The notes under the pieces are model-generated. The model was not told the origin of the DNA and searched no databases. It saw only the letters and a program-made list of their open reading frames with translations. The position numbers and the translations under genes were made by a program. A DNA stretch of 64,000 nucleotides from contig NZ_JAKILC010000007.1 of assembly GCF_023283845.1 (NCBI RefSeq), positions 1 through 64,000 on the forward strand. Reading direction: 5' to 3'. Position 1 is the first letter of the stretch. The number at the start of each line of letters is the position of its first letter. Of the stretch, positions 1 through 8,673 are shown one piece after another. This stretch comes from Shewanella marinintestina. Its GTDB lineage: Bacteria; Pseudomonadota; Gammaproteobacteria; Enterobacterales; Shewanellaceae.

Positions 1-970
1 AAGTTTTACAAGGTAAGGTCAGCTAGCAATCTCAAGGAGATGAGCGGATCAAGCATGAAGGTGAAATTCATTTTTTAAGGGAAGTTTTACAAGGTAAGGT
101 CAGCTAGCAATTTCAAGGAGATGAGCGGATCAAGCATGACGGTGAAATTCATTTTTTAAGGGAAGTTTTACAAGGTAAGGTCAGCTAGCAATCTCAAGGA
201 CATGAGCGGATCAAGCATGAAGCTGGAATACATTTTTTAAGGGAAGTTTTACAAGGTAAGGTCAGCTAGCAATCTCAAGGAGATGAGCGGATCAAGCATG
301 AAGGTGAAATTCATTTTTTAAGGGAAGTTTTACAAGGTAAGGTCAGCTAGCAATCTTAAGGAGATGAGCGGATCACGCATGAAGGTGGAATTCATTTTTT
401 AAGGGAAGTTTTACAAGGTAAGGTCAGCTAGCAATCCCAAGGAGATGAGCGGATCAAGCATGAAGGTGAAATTCATTTTTTAAGGGAAGTTTTACAAGGT
501 AAGGTCAGCTAGCAATCTCAAGGAGATGAGCGGAGCAAGCATGAAGGTGGAATTCATTTTTTAAGGGACGTTTTACAAGGTAAGGTCAGCTAGCAATCTC
601 AAGGAGATGAGCGGATCAAGCATGAAGGTGGAATTCATTTTTTAAGGGAAGTTTTACAAGGTAAGGTCAGCTAGCAATCTCAAGGAGATGAGCGGATCAA
701 GCATGAAGGTGGAATACACTTTTTAAGGGAAGTTTTACAAGGTAAGGTCAGCTAGCAATCCCAAGGAGATGAGCGGATTAAGCATGAAGGTGGAATACAT
801 TTTTTTAAGGGAAGTTTTACAAGGTAAGGTCAGCTAGCAATCTCAAGGAGATGAGCGGATCAAGCATGAAAGGTGGAATACATTTTTTAAGGGAAGTTTT
901 ACAAGGTTAGGTCAGCTAGCAATCCCAAGAAAATGAACAGATCAAGATGGGGGAATTCACCTTCAAGGGA
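1..970. repeat. Tandem array of about twelve 81-82 bp units
   Basis: Units begin at 1, 82, 163, 244, 325, 406, 487, 568, 649, 730, 812 and 894, each opening with AAGTTTTACAAGGTAAGG or a close variant and closing with TTTTTTAAGGG. The first nine are 81 bp; the tenth and eleventh are 82 bp through one extra base, in the T run and in an A run respectively. The last unit is degenerate and fades out near 970. Units differ by only a few substitutions, so the array is recent or kept homogenised. It reaches the window edge and its full length is unknown. There are no unique spacers, so it is not CRISPR. Function is unknown. It lies just beyond the 3' end of prkB. Confidence 0.95.
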
Positions 971-1066
971 ATGCTAACTTATCGTTCTTTCGCCTGAAAT
1001 CCCGATGACTGAAGTCTACATATACAGGCTTAATCTAATCTTAAGATCTGGGCCTCTACAAAAGAA

Positions 1067-1954
1067 TTATTCAATTTCCGGCGAGATTAGCTGTGAACGC
1101 TTATCCATTAAATCTTTAACCAGTGGAGTGAGGATTAGCTCCATTGCTAGTGACATCTTGCCACCTGGTACTACAAGAGTATTTACCCTAGACATAAAAG
1201 AGCCTTGGATCATGCTGAGGTAATAGGGAAAGTCTACATTGTTAATCCCGCGAAAACGGATCACTACAAAGCTTTCATCTAAACTCGGAATACTCTTAGC
1301 GCTAAATGGGTTTGAGGTATCAACGGTTGGTACTCGCTGGAAGTTGATATGAGTGCGAGAAAACTGTGGCGTCATATGGTTAATATAGTCGTCCATACTG
1401 CGCACTATAGAGTCCATCACTTTTTCACGGCTATGGCCACGTTCTGATGTGTCGCGGATGATTTTTTGGATCCACTCTAGGTTTACAATTGGCACCATAC
1501 CTATGAGTAAGTCAACATGCTGAGCAACGTCACATTCATCGGTAACTACACCACCATGAAGGCCCTCGTAGTAGAGCATATCGGTATTTTCAGGTAATGG
1601 ATGCCATTGAGTAAACGTTCCGGGCATTTGATTGAATGGCACAGCCTCATCGAATGTATGCAGGTAAGCGCGAGTTTCACCTTGGCCAGTATTACTGTAA
1701 TCGTTAAAGCATTGCTCTAAACGTTTGAAGTCATTGGCTTCTGGACCGAAGTAACTGATATTACGGTTTTCAGTTTTTTCTTTACGGATCATTACCGCCA
1801 TTTCAGGGCGAGTAAAGTGATGAAAACTGTCACCTTCAATAATGGCTGCATTAATGCCCAGCTGTCTAAAAATATGATTAAAAGCAGTTGTCGTTGTCGT
1901 CGTGCCTGCGCCAGAGGAGCCTGTTACTGCAATAATTGGATGTTTCGCTGACAT
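1067..1954 (-). CDS. prkB: Phosphoribulokinase-family kinase PrkB
   Basis: A P-loop kinase of the phosphoribulokinase/uridine kinase family, closely matching E. coli PrkB along its length; the physiological substrate of this bacterial subgroup is not settled, and a Calvin-cycle role is not implied. A Walker A-type loop (GSSGAGTTTTT) lies at about residues 12-22, and the conserved GPEANDF, YYEGLHGG and RDTSERGHSREKVMDS stretches are present. The reading frame extends upstream to a TTG at 1966. I start at the ATG at 1954 because the protein then begins MSAKHPIIAVTG, as in E. coli, giving 295 residues. It is the last gene of a minus-strand group yheT-yheU-prkB, the same order as in E. coli. The 81-bp repeat array begins about 100 bp beyond its stop. 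Confidence 0.93.
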   Translation of the reverse strand: MSAKHPIIAVTGSSGAGTTTTTTAFNHIFRQLGINAAIIEGDSFHHFTRPEMAVMIRKEKTENRNISYFGPEANDFKRLEQCFNDYSNTGQGETRAYLHTFDEAVPFNQMPGTFTQWHPLPENTDMLYYEGLHGGVVTDECDVAQHVDLLIGMVPIVNLEWIQKIIRDTSERGHSREKVMDSIVRSMDDYINHMTPQFSRTHINFQRVPTVDTSNPFSAKSIPSLDESFVVIRFRGINNVDFPYYLSMIQGSFMSRVNTLVVPGGKMSLAMELILTPLVKDLMDKRSQLISPEIE

Positions 1955-2122
1955 TTTTTTACCCAAAGAAAGAGAGTTTGCTTCACCTGCATGTTAGCCA
2001 AAGCTACGACTAATTATCGTTATTCAGGTAAGAGGGTTGCGCTTATAACCTTCATTTATACGGCTTCACTTGGCTCAGGTCAATCTATGCCCAAGCCAAG
2101 AGCAGGCTTTTACTACTTGATA

Positions 2123-2377
2123 TTAATCCTGTTGCCAATCTTGGACAACGATATCTTCTTTGCGTCTAATACCAATAGATTCTTCTTCCTCGCTGTACTC
2201 GACAACGAGAACGCCTTGCTTAAGTGCTGCTTTACACTGAATGATTGCTCTTTCCATGCTGTGTTCGCCGTCACCAGAAAAGCTGCCATCTTCAACTTGG
2301 CTGATAAGATATTCTTTAATAAGGTTGTCAAAAGTCTCGCTAGATAACTGAGCTAAAGACTCATAAGGCACTAACAT
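2123..2377 (-). CDS. yheU: YheU family protein (UPF0270)
   Basis: A small acidic cytoplasmic protein of 84 residues. It begins MLVPYESL followed by SETFDNLIKEYLI, matching the opening of E. coli YheU (MLIPWQDLSPETLENLIE). The family has no established biochemical role. This copy ends in a charged tail (EYSEEEESIGIRRKEDI) slightly longer than in E. coli. Its start overlaps the end of yheT by 7 bp, implying translational coupling, and prkB follows about 170 bp downstream on the same strand. Another frame of the same stretch is open on the opposite strand, but family similarity and coupling to yheT decide the frame. Confidence 0.88.
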   Translation of the reverse strand: MLVPYESLAQLSSETFDNLIKEYLISQVEDGSFSGDGEHSMERAIIQCKAALKQGVLVVEYSEEEESIGIRRKEDIVVQDWQQD

Positions 2378-3351
2378 GGTGATTTTTCCAATGAGATTAA
2401 AAAGTTTAAAATGCGTTTTTCAAGGTAGTAGCGTGGTCGCCATGGACTACCGCCATCGATAAAGCCTACGTGACCGCCATTTTCGTGGAGTTCATATTGT
2501 ACTTGTTGTGAAAGTTGCTCTCTAGCAGGGATGACCGCTTCAGTCATAAAGGGGTCGTCTTTTGCGTGGATCACTAATATTGGCTTAGTGATGCGGCTTA
2601 AGTACGGCATACCGCTGGCACGATTATAGTAATCATCTACACCATCAAAGCCATGCAGAGGTGCTGTGACTTTATCATCGAATGCATAGAAGGTGGTGAG
2701 GCTATCAATGTCATGCTTATTAATTGGCATTAATGTGCTTAATTCAGGCTTTGCGACTTTACCGTGCATTTTTTGTTGTAGCTGCTTAATAAGGTAGCAC
2801 TGGTACACTTTTGAAAAGCCTTTCTCTAGGCGATTGGCGCAAGAGCCTAATTGTAATGGTGCAGAGATGGCAACGGCTTTATCAATCAAACTCAACTCTT
2901 GCTGCTCGCCCTGATATTTTATCAGTACATTGCCGCCTAGGCTGTAGCCAACGGCTAGCAAAGGGTTATTTGGGAAATGGCTTTTTAAGTGTTGTAGTGT
3001 GCAATGGAGATCCTCTGTATCACCGCTGTGATATCCGCGTGGAAGACGGTTTAACTCCCCTGAACAGCTACGATGATGGTGTACTACAGCACATAAACCT
3101 GATGCCTTGCTAGCGGCTAAGATTCGACGTGCGTAGTGAGACTCAGCACTGCCCTCAAGGCCATGGATAATCACTAAAATCGGCTGTTTAGCTTCAGGTG
3201 TTCCTTGCCAGTCGAGATCGATAAAATCGCCATCGGCAAGTTCCAAGCGTTCACGTTGTAATACAGGTCTGTCCACTTTAGTCAGTACAGGGAGAATCGT
3301 TTGAATATGGGGGTTTTTAGCCCACCAAGGTGGCGAAAATATTTGGCTCAT
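2371..3351 (-). CDS. yheT: YheT-type alpha/beta hydrolase
   Basis: A predicted cytoplasmic alpha/beta-fold hydrolase of 326 residues, the usual size for the YheT/ABHD1-3 family. The family opening is seen (PPWWAKNPHIQTI), followed by an oxyanion-hole stretch VIIHGLEGSAESHYAR and a nucleophile elbow GYSLGGN at about residues 140-146. A late Asp (HAKDDPFM) and a final His (HENGGHVGFID) complete a Ser-Asp-His triad. Esterase activity is expected from the family; the natural substrate is unknown. It heads the yheT-yheU-prkB group, overlapping yheU by 7 bp. Divergent from the gene at 3530. Confidence 0.93.
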   Translation of the reverse strand: MSQIFSPPWWAKNPHIQTILPVLTKVDRPVLQRERLELADGDFIDLDWQGTPEAKQPILVIIHGLEGSAESHYARRILAASKASGLCAVVHHHRSCSGELNRLPRGYHSGDTEDLHCTLQHLKSHFPNNPLLAVGYSLGGNVLIKYQGEQQELSLIDKAVAISAPLQLGSCANRLEKGFSKVYQCYLIKQLQQKMHGKVAKPELSTLMPINKHDIDSLTTFYAFDDKVTAPLHGFDGVDDYYNRASGMPYLSRITKPILVIHAKDDPFMTEAVIPAREQLSQQVQYELHENGGHVGFIDGGSPWRPRYYLEKRILNFLISLEKSPC

Positions 3352-3529
3352 AATAATTTGGCTATTGCTGAAAATTAAAACGTGTGTTTAATTGTTGTTG
3401 TCGTCAGAGTGTAACATAGATTGAAATCGGTCATTTTAATGACTTTGTTTCGAGTTGTAAGTGGCTATGCAATCTGGATGAGTGACGAACTAGAGCGCCA
3501 AAACATAATGATTAGAAATAGAGGACGCG

Positions 3530-4045
3530 ATGGAACGACGGACTTTTATTACAACCGCATTAGCAGGCACTGCCTGCTTAGCGTTGGGAGTGAATTACTG
3601 CTCTTCAGACTATATCGCGGTCAATAAAGAGCTAGATGACAAGCATCGTTTGTTATTTAGTGTGTTATTGCCCGTTTTTTTAGATGGCGCTCTGCCTGAT
3701 GTCGCAACATTAAAACGCGATGCGATTAATCGTACACTCGACGCGATAGAACACACGATTTCGATTCTCCCCCAAGATAGCCAAGCGGAACTTGAACAGT
3801 TACTCAACATGCTTGAGGGACGTTTGGGGCTGCTTATTCTAACAGGAAGTGTTACGCCGTTAATGATGCGTAACGAATCTGAACTCATCGATATGCTGCA
3901 AAGTTGGCGTACAAGTTATCTTGATATGATGGTCACGGCCTATCAGGGTTTACGAGAGCTGGTGATGGCCAGTTATTACTCGAGCCCCGAGCACTGGAGT
4001 CGATTGCATTACGCTAAACCTAGCTTTTTAGAGGATATGCAGTGA
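3530..4045 (+). CDS. Tat-signal small subunit of a GMC-type dehydrogenase (predicted)
   Basis: A 171-residue protein opening with MERRTFITTALAGTACLALG, a twin-arginine-like leader (RRTFIT followed by a short hydrophobic stretch), so probably exported folded or anchored at the periplasmic face. The body is helical and acidic, resembling gluconate 2-dehydrogenase subunit 3-like proteins that accompany FAD-dependent GMC dehydrogenases; that assignment is by context and general character, not by a catalytic motif. The ATG follows AGAGGACGCG, a good ribosome site. The GMC oxidoreductase begins 87 bp downstream on the same strand with an almost identical ribosome site (AAAGGACGCG), supporting a two-gene operon. 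Confidence 0.75.
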   Translation: MERRTFITTALAGTACLALGVNYCSSDYIAVNKELDDKHRLLFSVLLPVFLDGALPDVATLKRDAINRTLDAIEHTISILPQDSQAELEQLLNMLEGRLGLLILTGSVTPLMMRNESELIDMLQSWRTSYLDMMVTAYQGLRELVMASYYSSPEHWSRLHYAKPSFLEDMQ

Positions 4046-4143
4046 TGTTAATTGGAATACTTTCGGCATTATTAATACAGGTGCTAACCAAGCGGGCGCA
4101 GACAATAAAAACTCAGAATAAAGGACGCGTTTATGGCCATTGA
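4045..4143 (+). CDS. Possible small membrane peptide overlapping two genes
   Basis: A 32-codon frame starts at an ATG that overlaps the stop codon of the preceding gene (TGATG at 4043-4047) and ends 11 bp inside the GMC oxidoreductase gene. The peptide opens MLIGILSALLIQVLTKRAQ, a short hydrophobic helix followed by positive charges, as in small single-pass membrane peptides. GAGGA lies about 9 bp upstream of the ATG. The stop-start overlap is the only specific support. No family is recognised, and it may simply be non-coding spacer. Confidence 0.2.
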   Translation: MLIGILSALLIQVLTKRAQTIKTQNKGRVYGH

Positions 4144-5719
4144 AGATCCTATTGTAAAAGGACTGGATTCTGGCTGGGCGCATATAAATGCGGCTAAGCT
4201 CAATGAAAACCAAACCTTAGAAGCCGATGTGGTCATTGTTGGCAGTGGCGCTGGTGGCGGTGTTGCAGCAGAGATCCTTACCCAAGCAGGCTTATCAGTT
4301 ATTATTGTTGAGGGTGGTCCGCTTAAATCATCTAGCAACTTTAATATGGAAGAGCGCCGTGCCTATCCTGACTTATACCAACAAGCTGCAGGGATGAAGA
4401 CCGCAGATAAAGCGATTGGTATTTTTCAAGGTCGGGCAGTGGGTGGGTCAACTACAGTTAATTGGACCACTTCAATTCGCACTCCCGAGCCTGCGCTTAA
4501 CTACTGGGCACAGGTCAAGTCTGTTGAGGGGCTGTCTCGAGCTGAGCTTGATCCTTGGTTTGAGAAAATGGAGCAGCGACTCAATATCAGTAAATGGGCT
4601 TATGAGCCCAATCGAAATAACCAAGCACTAAAGCAAGGCTGTGAGCAATTGGGTTGGGAACACACAGTTATTAAGCGTAACGTTAAAGGTTGTTGGAACA
4701 CCGGCTATTGCGGCATGGGCTGCCCAGTTAATGCTAAGCAGTCGATGTTAGTGACCACGATTCCAGCGGCTCTTGAAGCGGGGGCAACATTGGTTAGTCA
4801 GGCGAAAGTAATTAAGCTTGAGCATCATAAGGACAAAATCTTTGCTATAAAAGCGCAAGCGGTAGATAGCAATATGAAGCCTTTACCGGTTGAAATTATG
4901 TTTAAGGCTAAGCATTACATTTTGTCGGCAGGAGCCATTCACACACCAACAATCATGTTGCGTTCTAAGCTACCAGACCCACATGAGATAATCGGTAAAC
5001 GTACTTTTTTACACCCCACTTTACTTAGTGGCGCAGTGTTTAGCGACCCGATAAATGGCCATAGTGGCGCTCCACAGTCGATTTATTCTGATGAGTTTGT
5101 CTGGCAAAATGGCGCTGATGGAGAGCTAGGTTATAAGCTCGAAGTCCCTCCCATTCATCCAATTTTGATTGCCTCAAAAACCATTGGTTACGGTAAAAGC
5201 CATGCAGAGTTGATGGCGAAATTTAATCAACTACAAGTGACGATTGCTTTGGTGCGCGATGGTTACCATGAAAATAGCCAAGGCGGCCAAGTGAAATTGA
5301 CCGAGCATGGCTTTGCGTTGGATTATCCGCTCACAGACGCCTTTTGGCGGGCAGCAAGGCGTGCCTATGCCAGCATGGCTGAATTACAATTTGCCGCTGG
5401 TGCGCAGCAAGTATTACCTATTAGCGAAGGAATGCCTTATTTGTCGAGTTGGAAGGAGGCCAAAAGCGCGATAAATGAGATGGAATTAGCGCCACTGAAA
5501 ACCGTTGTGGCTTCTGCCCACGTGATGGGCGGCTGCCCATTCGGTGAAGACCCAAAAGTTTCTATGGTTAATAGTTTTGGTGAGTCACATTACTTCGAGA
5601 ACCTTTCTGTAATGGACGGCTCTATCTTCCCTACTAGCTTAGGAGCAAATCCACAGCTGTCTATTTATGGTATTACTGCTAGAAATGCGACTCGCTTGGC
5701 TGAAAAGTTGACGGCTTAA
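4133..5719 (+). CDS. GMC family FAD-dependent oxidoreductase
   Basis: A 528-residue glucose-methanol-choline family oxidoreductase. The N-terminal FAD dinucleotide fold is clear (DVVIVGSGAGGGVAAEIL, about residues 30-47), as are the second FAD signature region (GRAVGGSTTVNW) and a C-terminal block AHVMGGCPFGEDP followed by SVMDGSIFPTSLGANPQLS, typical of the substrate domain of alcohol or gluconate-type dehydrogenases. A Cys-rich stretch (GCWNTGYCGMGCPVNAKQS) is seen in the middle, as in long-chain alcohol oxidase-like members. No Tat signal is present, so export would depend on the small subunit encoded just upstream. Substrate unknown. The gene ends before a strong terminator. Confidence 0.9.
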   Translation: MAIEDPIVKGLDSGWAHINAAKLNENQTLEADVVIVGSGAGGGVAAEILTQAGLSVIIVEGGPLKSSSNFNMEERRAYPDLYQQAAGMKTADKAIGIFQGRAVGGSTTVNWTTSIRTPEPALNYWAQVKSVEGLSRAELDPWFEKMEQRLNISKWAYEPNRNNQALKQGCEQLGWEHTVIKRNVKGCWNTGYCGMGCPVNAKQSMLVTTIPAALEAGATLVSQAKVIKLEHHKDKIFAIKAQAVDSNMKPLPVEIMFKAKHYILSAGAIHTPTIMLRSKLPDPHEIIGKRTFLHPTLLSGAVFSDPINGHSGAPQSIYSDEFVWQNGADGELGYKLEVPPIHPILIASKTIGYGKSHAELMAKFNQLQVTIALVRDGYHENSQGGQVKLTEHGFALDYPLTDAFWRAARRAYASMAELQFAAGAQQVLPISEGMPYLSSWKEAKSAINEMELAPLKTVVASAHVMGGCPFGEDPKVSMVNSFGESHYFENLSVMDGSIFPTSLGANPQLSIYGITARNATRLAEKLTA

Positions 5720-5746
5720 TTTGTACTGGTATAGCTTGGTATGGCT

Positions 5747-5773
5747 AAAAAGGCGAGCAGAGCTCGCCTTTTT
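5747..5773 (+). terminator. Intrinsic terminator after the GMC oxidoreductase
   Basis: Perfect 12-bp inverted repeat AAAAAGGCGAGC / GCTCGCCTTTTT around a 3-base loop, giving a GC-rich stem with a T run on the plus strand. The A run at the other end would let it act on the minus strand too, although the gene at 5819 is transcribed toward it. Confidence 0.9.
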
Positions 5774-5818
5774 AGATCTGTATTAAACACTTATTTCACA
5801 ACTTATGAATACCGCTAG

Positions 5819-6328
5819 TTATTGGTTTAGACAGGGGTAATCTTGGCTATTAAGGTTAAATAGCGCCAAGTAGCGACTCACATTGCTATCGGTTTCAGCA
5901 GGGTAAACTTCATCTAGAACCATAGGCTTGAGTGCTATGAGGATCTTAGCTTGAGACTTGCGTTCTAACATTAACTCCACATCCAGCATTTGTTGATATT
6001 CAGCCTGCTCAAGTGCGGCCTTACTTAAGCGTCTCAGCTTACGGTAAGGCAATAATAGTCTTTGCTCCCAGCTGAGTAGAGCCTGCTGTAGCTGCTGCCA
6101 GTCTGATGAAGCAAGTCGTTGATGGTGGCTATCAAGCCATAGAGCCAATAGTAGTAAGTTTACGTTGAGCTGGTGGTCATCTTGCAGTGCTAAGAAAATG
6201 GTCTGTTGCTGGATATAGATGACATCACAATCTTGCCAAAGGTGCTGATAAAAGCTGGGGTTAAAACTACCTGGTAGCGTCATATGAAAAGCTCCGTCTA
6301 CCGCAAGCCTATCGAGCTTACGTTTCAT
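5819..6328 (-). CDS. TIGR02444 family protein
   Basis: A 169-residue cytoplasmic protein without signal peptide or membrane segment, rich in Leu, Gln and Trp. The stretch NVNLLLLALWLDSHHQRL is the hallmark of the conserved hypothetical TIGR02444/DUF2390 family, which in gammaproteobacteria is usually encoded beside the ABC-F gene yheS, as here. Function unknown. It starts at the first ATG (6328) about 70 bp downstream of the yheS stop on the same strand; a hairpin terminator lies in between, so it may have its own promoter. Confidence 0.75.
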   Translation of the reverse strand: MKRKLDRLAVDGAFHMTLPGSFNPSFYQHLWQDCDVIYIQQQTIFLALQDDHQLNVNLLLLALWLDSHHQRLASSDWQQLQQALLSWEQRLLLPYRKLRRLSKAALEQAEYQQMLDVELMLERKSQAKILIALKPMVLDEVYPAETDSNVSRYLALFNLNSQDYPCLNQ

Positions 6329-6361
6329 GCATATTAAAAAAGTTGCGCAAAAAGTGAGTTA

Positions 6362-6389
6362 TAAAAAAGGGAAGCATTGCTTCCCTTAT
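6362..6389 (-). terminator. Intrinsic terminator after yheS
   Basis: Hairpin AAGGGAAGC / GCTTCCCTT with a 3-base loop at about 6368-6388, followed on the minus strand by a run of T (TTTTTTAT). It sits directly beyond the yheS stop codon. Confidence 0.85.
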
Positions 6390-6400
6390 GTCGTTACCTA

Positions 6401-8311
6401 TCAGACTTCTTCACGAACACTTTGTTCAATATTTTCAATTTCTTCTTGGATCTCAAGCCATTCCATTTCGCTCTCTTCCAAACCCTGAGTCAAAGTGGTT
6501 CGCTCACTAAGCACCTGAGTCAGTTTGGCTTTATTGTCGGCATCATAGAGGCTGGTGTCGGCCAACATTTCTTCTAGCTCTTTTAAGCGGTCATTGGCTT
6601 TTTGCTGATCTTTCTCTAGCTTAGTCTGTACCTTTTTCAGCGGCGACAGTTTTTGTCTTAGTTCTGCTTCTAAGCGCTTTTGTAACTTCTTGTCTTGAAT
6701 TGGCGTGCTGGTTTCAACCGCTTCTTCTTTACCTGCATTTTTAGCCGCATCGAGTAGCCATTGATGGTAATCATCTAAATCGCCTTCAAAGCTTTTCACT
6801 TCACCTTGTTCGACAAGGTAGTAGTCACTACAACTTAGGCGTAATAAGTGTCTATCATGCGATACAATAATCATTGCACCTTCAAAAGTTTGCAGTGCCA
6901 TGGTTAATGCATGACGCATCTCTAAATCTAAGTGGTTGGTTGGTTCGTCGAGTAGCAATAGGTTAGGGCGTTGCCACACTAACAGCGCCAATACTAAACG
7001 AGCTTTTTCACCACCAGAGAAAGGTCTTACAGGCGCAAGAGCCATATCGCCGTTAAAGCCATAACCGCCTAAAAAGTTACGTAACTCTTGTTCTGTCGTC
7101 GTTGGTGCCAAACGCACCATGTGTTGCAGTGGTGAGTCATCTAAACTGAGAAATTCCAGCTGATGCTGGGCAAAGTAACCGATATTTAAACCTGGGTTGG
7201 TTTCATATTTACCTTGCATTGGTGATAGCTCACCAGACAGTAATTTCACTAATGTCGATTTACCCGCACCATTACGCCCAAGTAGACCAATGCGGGCTCC
7301 CGGCACCAAGTTTAGGTGCACTTTTTTAAGGATCTCGGTTTCACCGTAGCCAATAGAAACTTGCTCCATTGTTACTAGCGGGTTTGGTAGTGCTGCCGGC
7401 TCTCTAAATGCCATATGAAACGGGCTGTCAGCTTGAGATGGTAGCAGCTCTGCCATACGTTCAAGAGCTTTTAAGCGACTTTGAGCTTGCTTAGCCTTAC
7501 TGGCTTTATAGCGGAAACGGTCAACAAAAGACTGCATATGGGCACGCTCTTTTTGTTGGCGCTCAAAGGCCACTTGCTGCTGAGCCATACGCTCGGCACG
7601 AACACGCTCAAACGAGGTGTAGTTACCTTTGTAATAGTTAAGTTTGGTGTTCTCTACATGCACGATTTCATCGACAATACCATCAATAAAGTCGCGGTCG
7701 TGACTGATCAGAATGAGCGTACCTTGGTAAGCCTTGATCCAGCCTTCTAACCAGTACATGGTATCCAAGTCTAAGTGGTTAGTCGGTTCATCGAGTAATA
7801 GTAAGTCCGAGCGACATAATAGCGCCTGCGCTAAGTTAAGGCGCATGCGCCAACCACCGGAAAAACTCTTAACTGGATTACTTTGCTCTTGCTCACTAAA
7901 CCCAAGACCTGCTAGCAGGCTTGCAGCGCGTGAATGAATAGCATAACCGCCAATTGCGTCTATTTTGCCGTGTAGTAGTGCAATTTTATGGCCGTCATCA
8001 GCTTCTTGCGCTGCGTGCAGCTGTGTTTCTAACTCTCGATATTCGGCATCGCCATCAATGACATATTCAATTGCAGAGACTTCTAGTGCAGGGGTTTCCT
8101 GAGCAACGGTAGCAAGTTGCCATCCGCTTGGCATGCTGAAGTCACCTTTATCTAAGCTTATTTTGCCTAAGATAAGGGCAAGTAACGAAGATTTACCGCT
8201 TCCATTGGCACCGACAAGCCCGACTTTATGTCCTGGATAGACAGTTAATGAAGTTTCATCGAGCAAGGTTTTTGAGCCACGAACGAGTTGAGCTTGAGTG
8301 ATGGTGATCAT
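6401..8311 (-). CDS. yheS: ABC-F family ATPase YheS
   Basis: A 636-residue soluble twin-ATPase of the ABC-F family, proteins that bind ribosomes and modulate translation; YheS itself is less well understood than EttA. Two nucleotide-binding domains are visible: the first with GANGSGKSS, SFSGGWRMR and LLLLDEPTNHLD, the second with GRNGAGKST, PFSGGEKAR and LLLLDEPTNHLD. They are joined by a charged linker and followed by a Lys/Glu-rich C-terminal coiled coil. There are no membrane segments. The frame stays open 40 codons further upstream, but the extension is unlike the family; the ATG at 8311 gives MITITQAQLVRGSKTLLDE, matching the family N-terminus. Divergent from yheV. Confidence 0.95.
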   Translation of the reverse strand: MITITQAQLVRGSKTLLDETSLTVYPGHKVGLVGANGSGKSSLLALILGKISLDKGDFSMPSGWQLATVAQETPALEVSAIEYVIDGDAEYRELETQLHAAQEADDGHKIALLHGKIDAIGGYAIHSRAASLLAGLGFSEQEQSNPVKSFSGGWRMRLNLAQALLCRSDLLLLDEPTNHLDLDTMYWLEGWIKAYQGTLILISHDRDFIDGIVDEIVHVENTKLNYYKGNYTSFERVRAERMAQQQVAFERQQKERAHMQSFVDRFRYKASKAKQAQSRLKALERMAELLPSQADSPFHMAFREPAALPNPLVTMEQVSIGYGETEILKKVHLNLVPGARIGLLGRNGAGKSTLVKLLSGELSPMQGKYETNPGLNIGYFAQHQLEFLSLDDSPLQHMVRLAPTTTEQELRNFLGGYGFNGDMALAPVRPFSGGEKARLVLALLVWQRPNLLLLDEPTNHLDLEMRHALTMALQTFEGAMIIVSHDRHLLRLSCSDYYLVEQGEVKSFEGDLDDYHQWLLDAAKNAGKEEAVETSTPIQDKKLQKRLEAELRQKLSPLKKVQTKLEKDQQKANDRLKELEEMLADTSLYDADNKAKLTQVLSERTTLTQGLEESEMEWLEIQEEIENIEQSVREEV

Positions 8312-8463
8312 TGAAGTCGGCTTAAAGTCAGAGTAACAGCAAATATTGGGGACAGATGATAGCCCAGAACCGCTAGATACTTCTATGGCAGAAGCTAGAA
8401 AAGTACGGTCTTGATGCGACTTTTGTGGCAAAATGGCGATATAGATGGATAGGAATTAAAATC

Positions 8464-8673
8464 ATGACAATAACAACTAAAAAAGTGAAAAAACGTTTTG
8501 TAGCCGGCGCTAAATGCCCTAAGTGTCAGGCAAAAGAATCAATCGTATTATTTAAAGAAAATGGTATCGAAACTGTAGAGTGTGTCGATTGTGATTACCG
8601 TGAACAGCAAACAGAGGAAAAAGTCGCTAAAAAAGCCAGTGGCGCCGTTATTGGAGTATTTAATCCTGACTAA
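8464..8673 (+). CDS. yheV: YheV family zinc-ribbon protein
   Basis: A 69-residue basic protein with two Cys pairs (CPKC and CVDC) separated by about 20 residues, a zinc-ribbon arrangement. The flanks KKRFVAGAKCP and VIGVFNPD match E. coli YheV at both ends. The frame is open 13 codons upstream to another ATG (8425), but that would overlap the regulatory region of divergent yheS. The ATG at 8464 follows TAGGAATTAAAATC and matches the family start. Role unknown; metal binding is inferred from the cysteines. Confidence 0.9.
   Translation: MTITTKKVKKRFVAGAKCPKCQAKESIVLFKENGIETVECVDCDYREQQTEEKVAKKASGAVIGVFNPD

Noticed and set aside
1..970. CRISPR array or a family of tiny genes in the 81-bp repeats
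   Set aside because: Units are directly joined with no unique spacers. As genes they show mostly amino-acid-changing differences, and the 82-bp units shift the frame.
1991..2347. 118-codon plus-strand frame
   Set aside because: It lies opposite yheU, which has clear family similarity and is coupled to yheT.
3421..3627. 68-codon frame overlapping the Tat-signal gene
   Set aside because: Most of it lies inside or before the better supported gene at 3530, which has a strong ribosome site and signal.
8312..8431. 40-residue N-terminal extension of YheS
   Set aside because: Unlike any ABC-F N-terminus; it overlaps the divergent yheV control region, and the ATG at 8311 fits the family.
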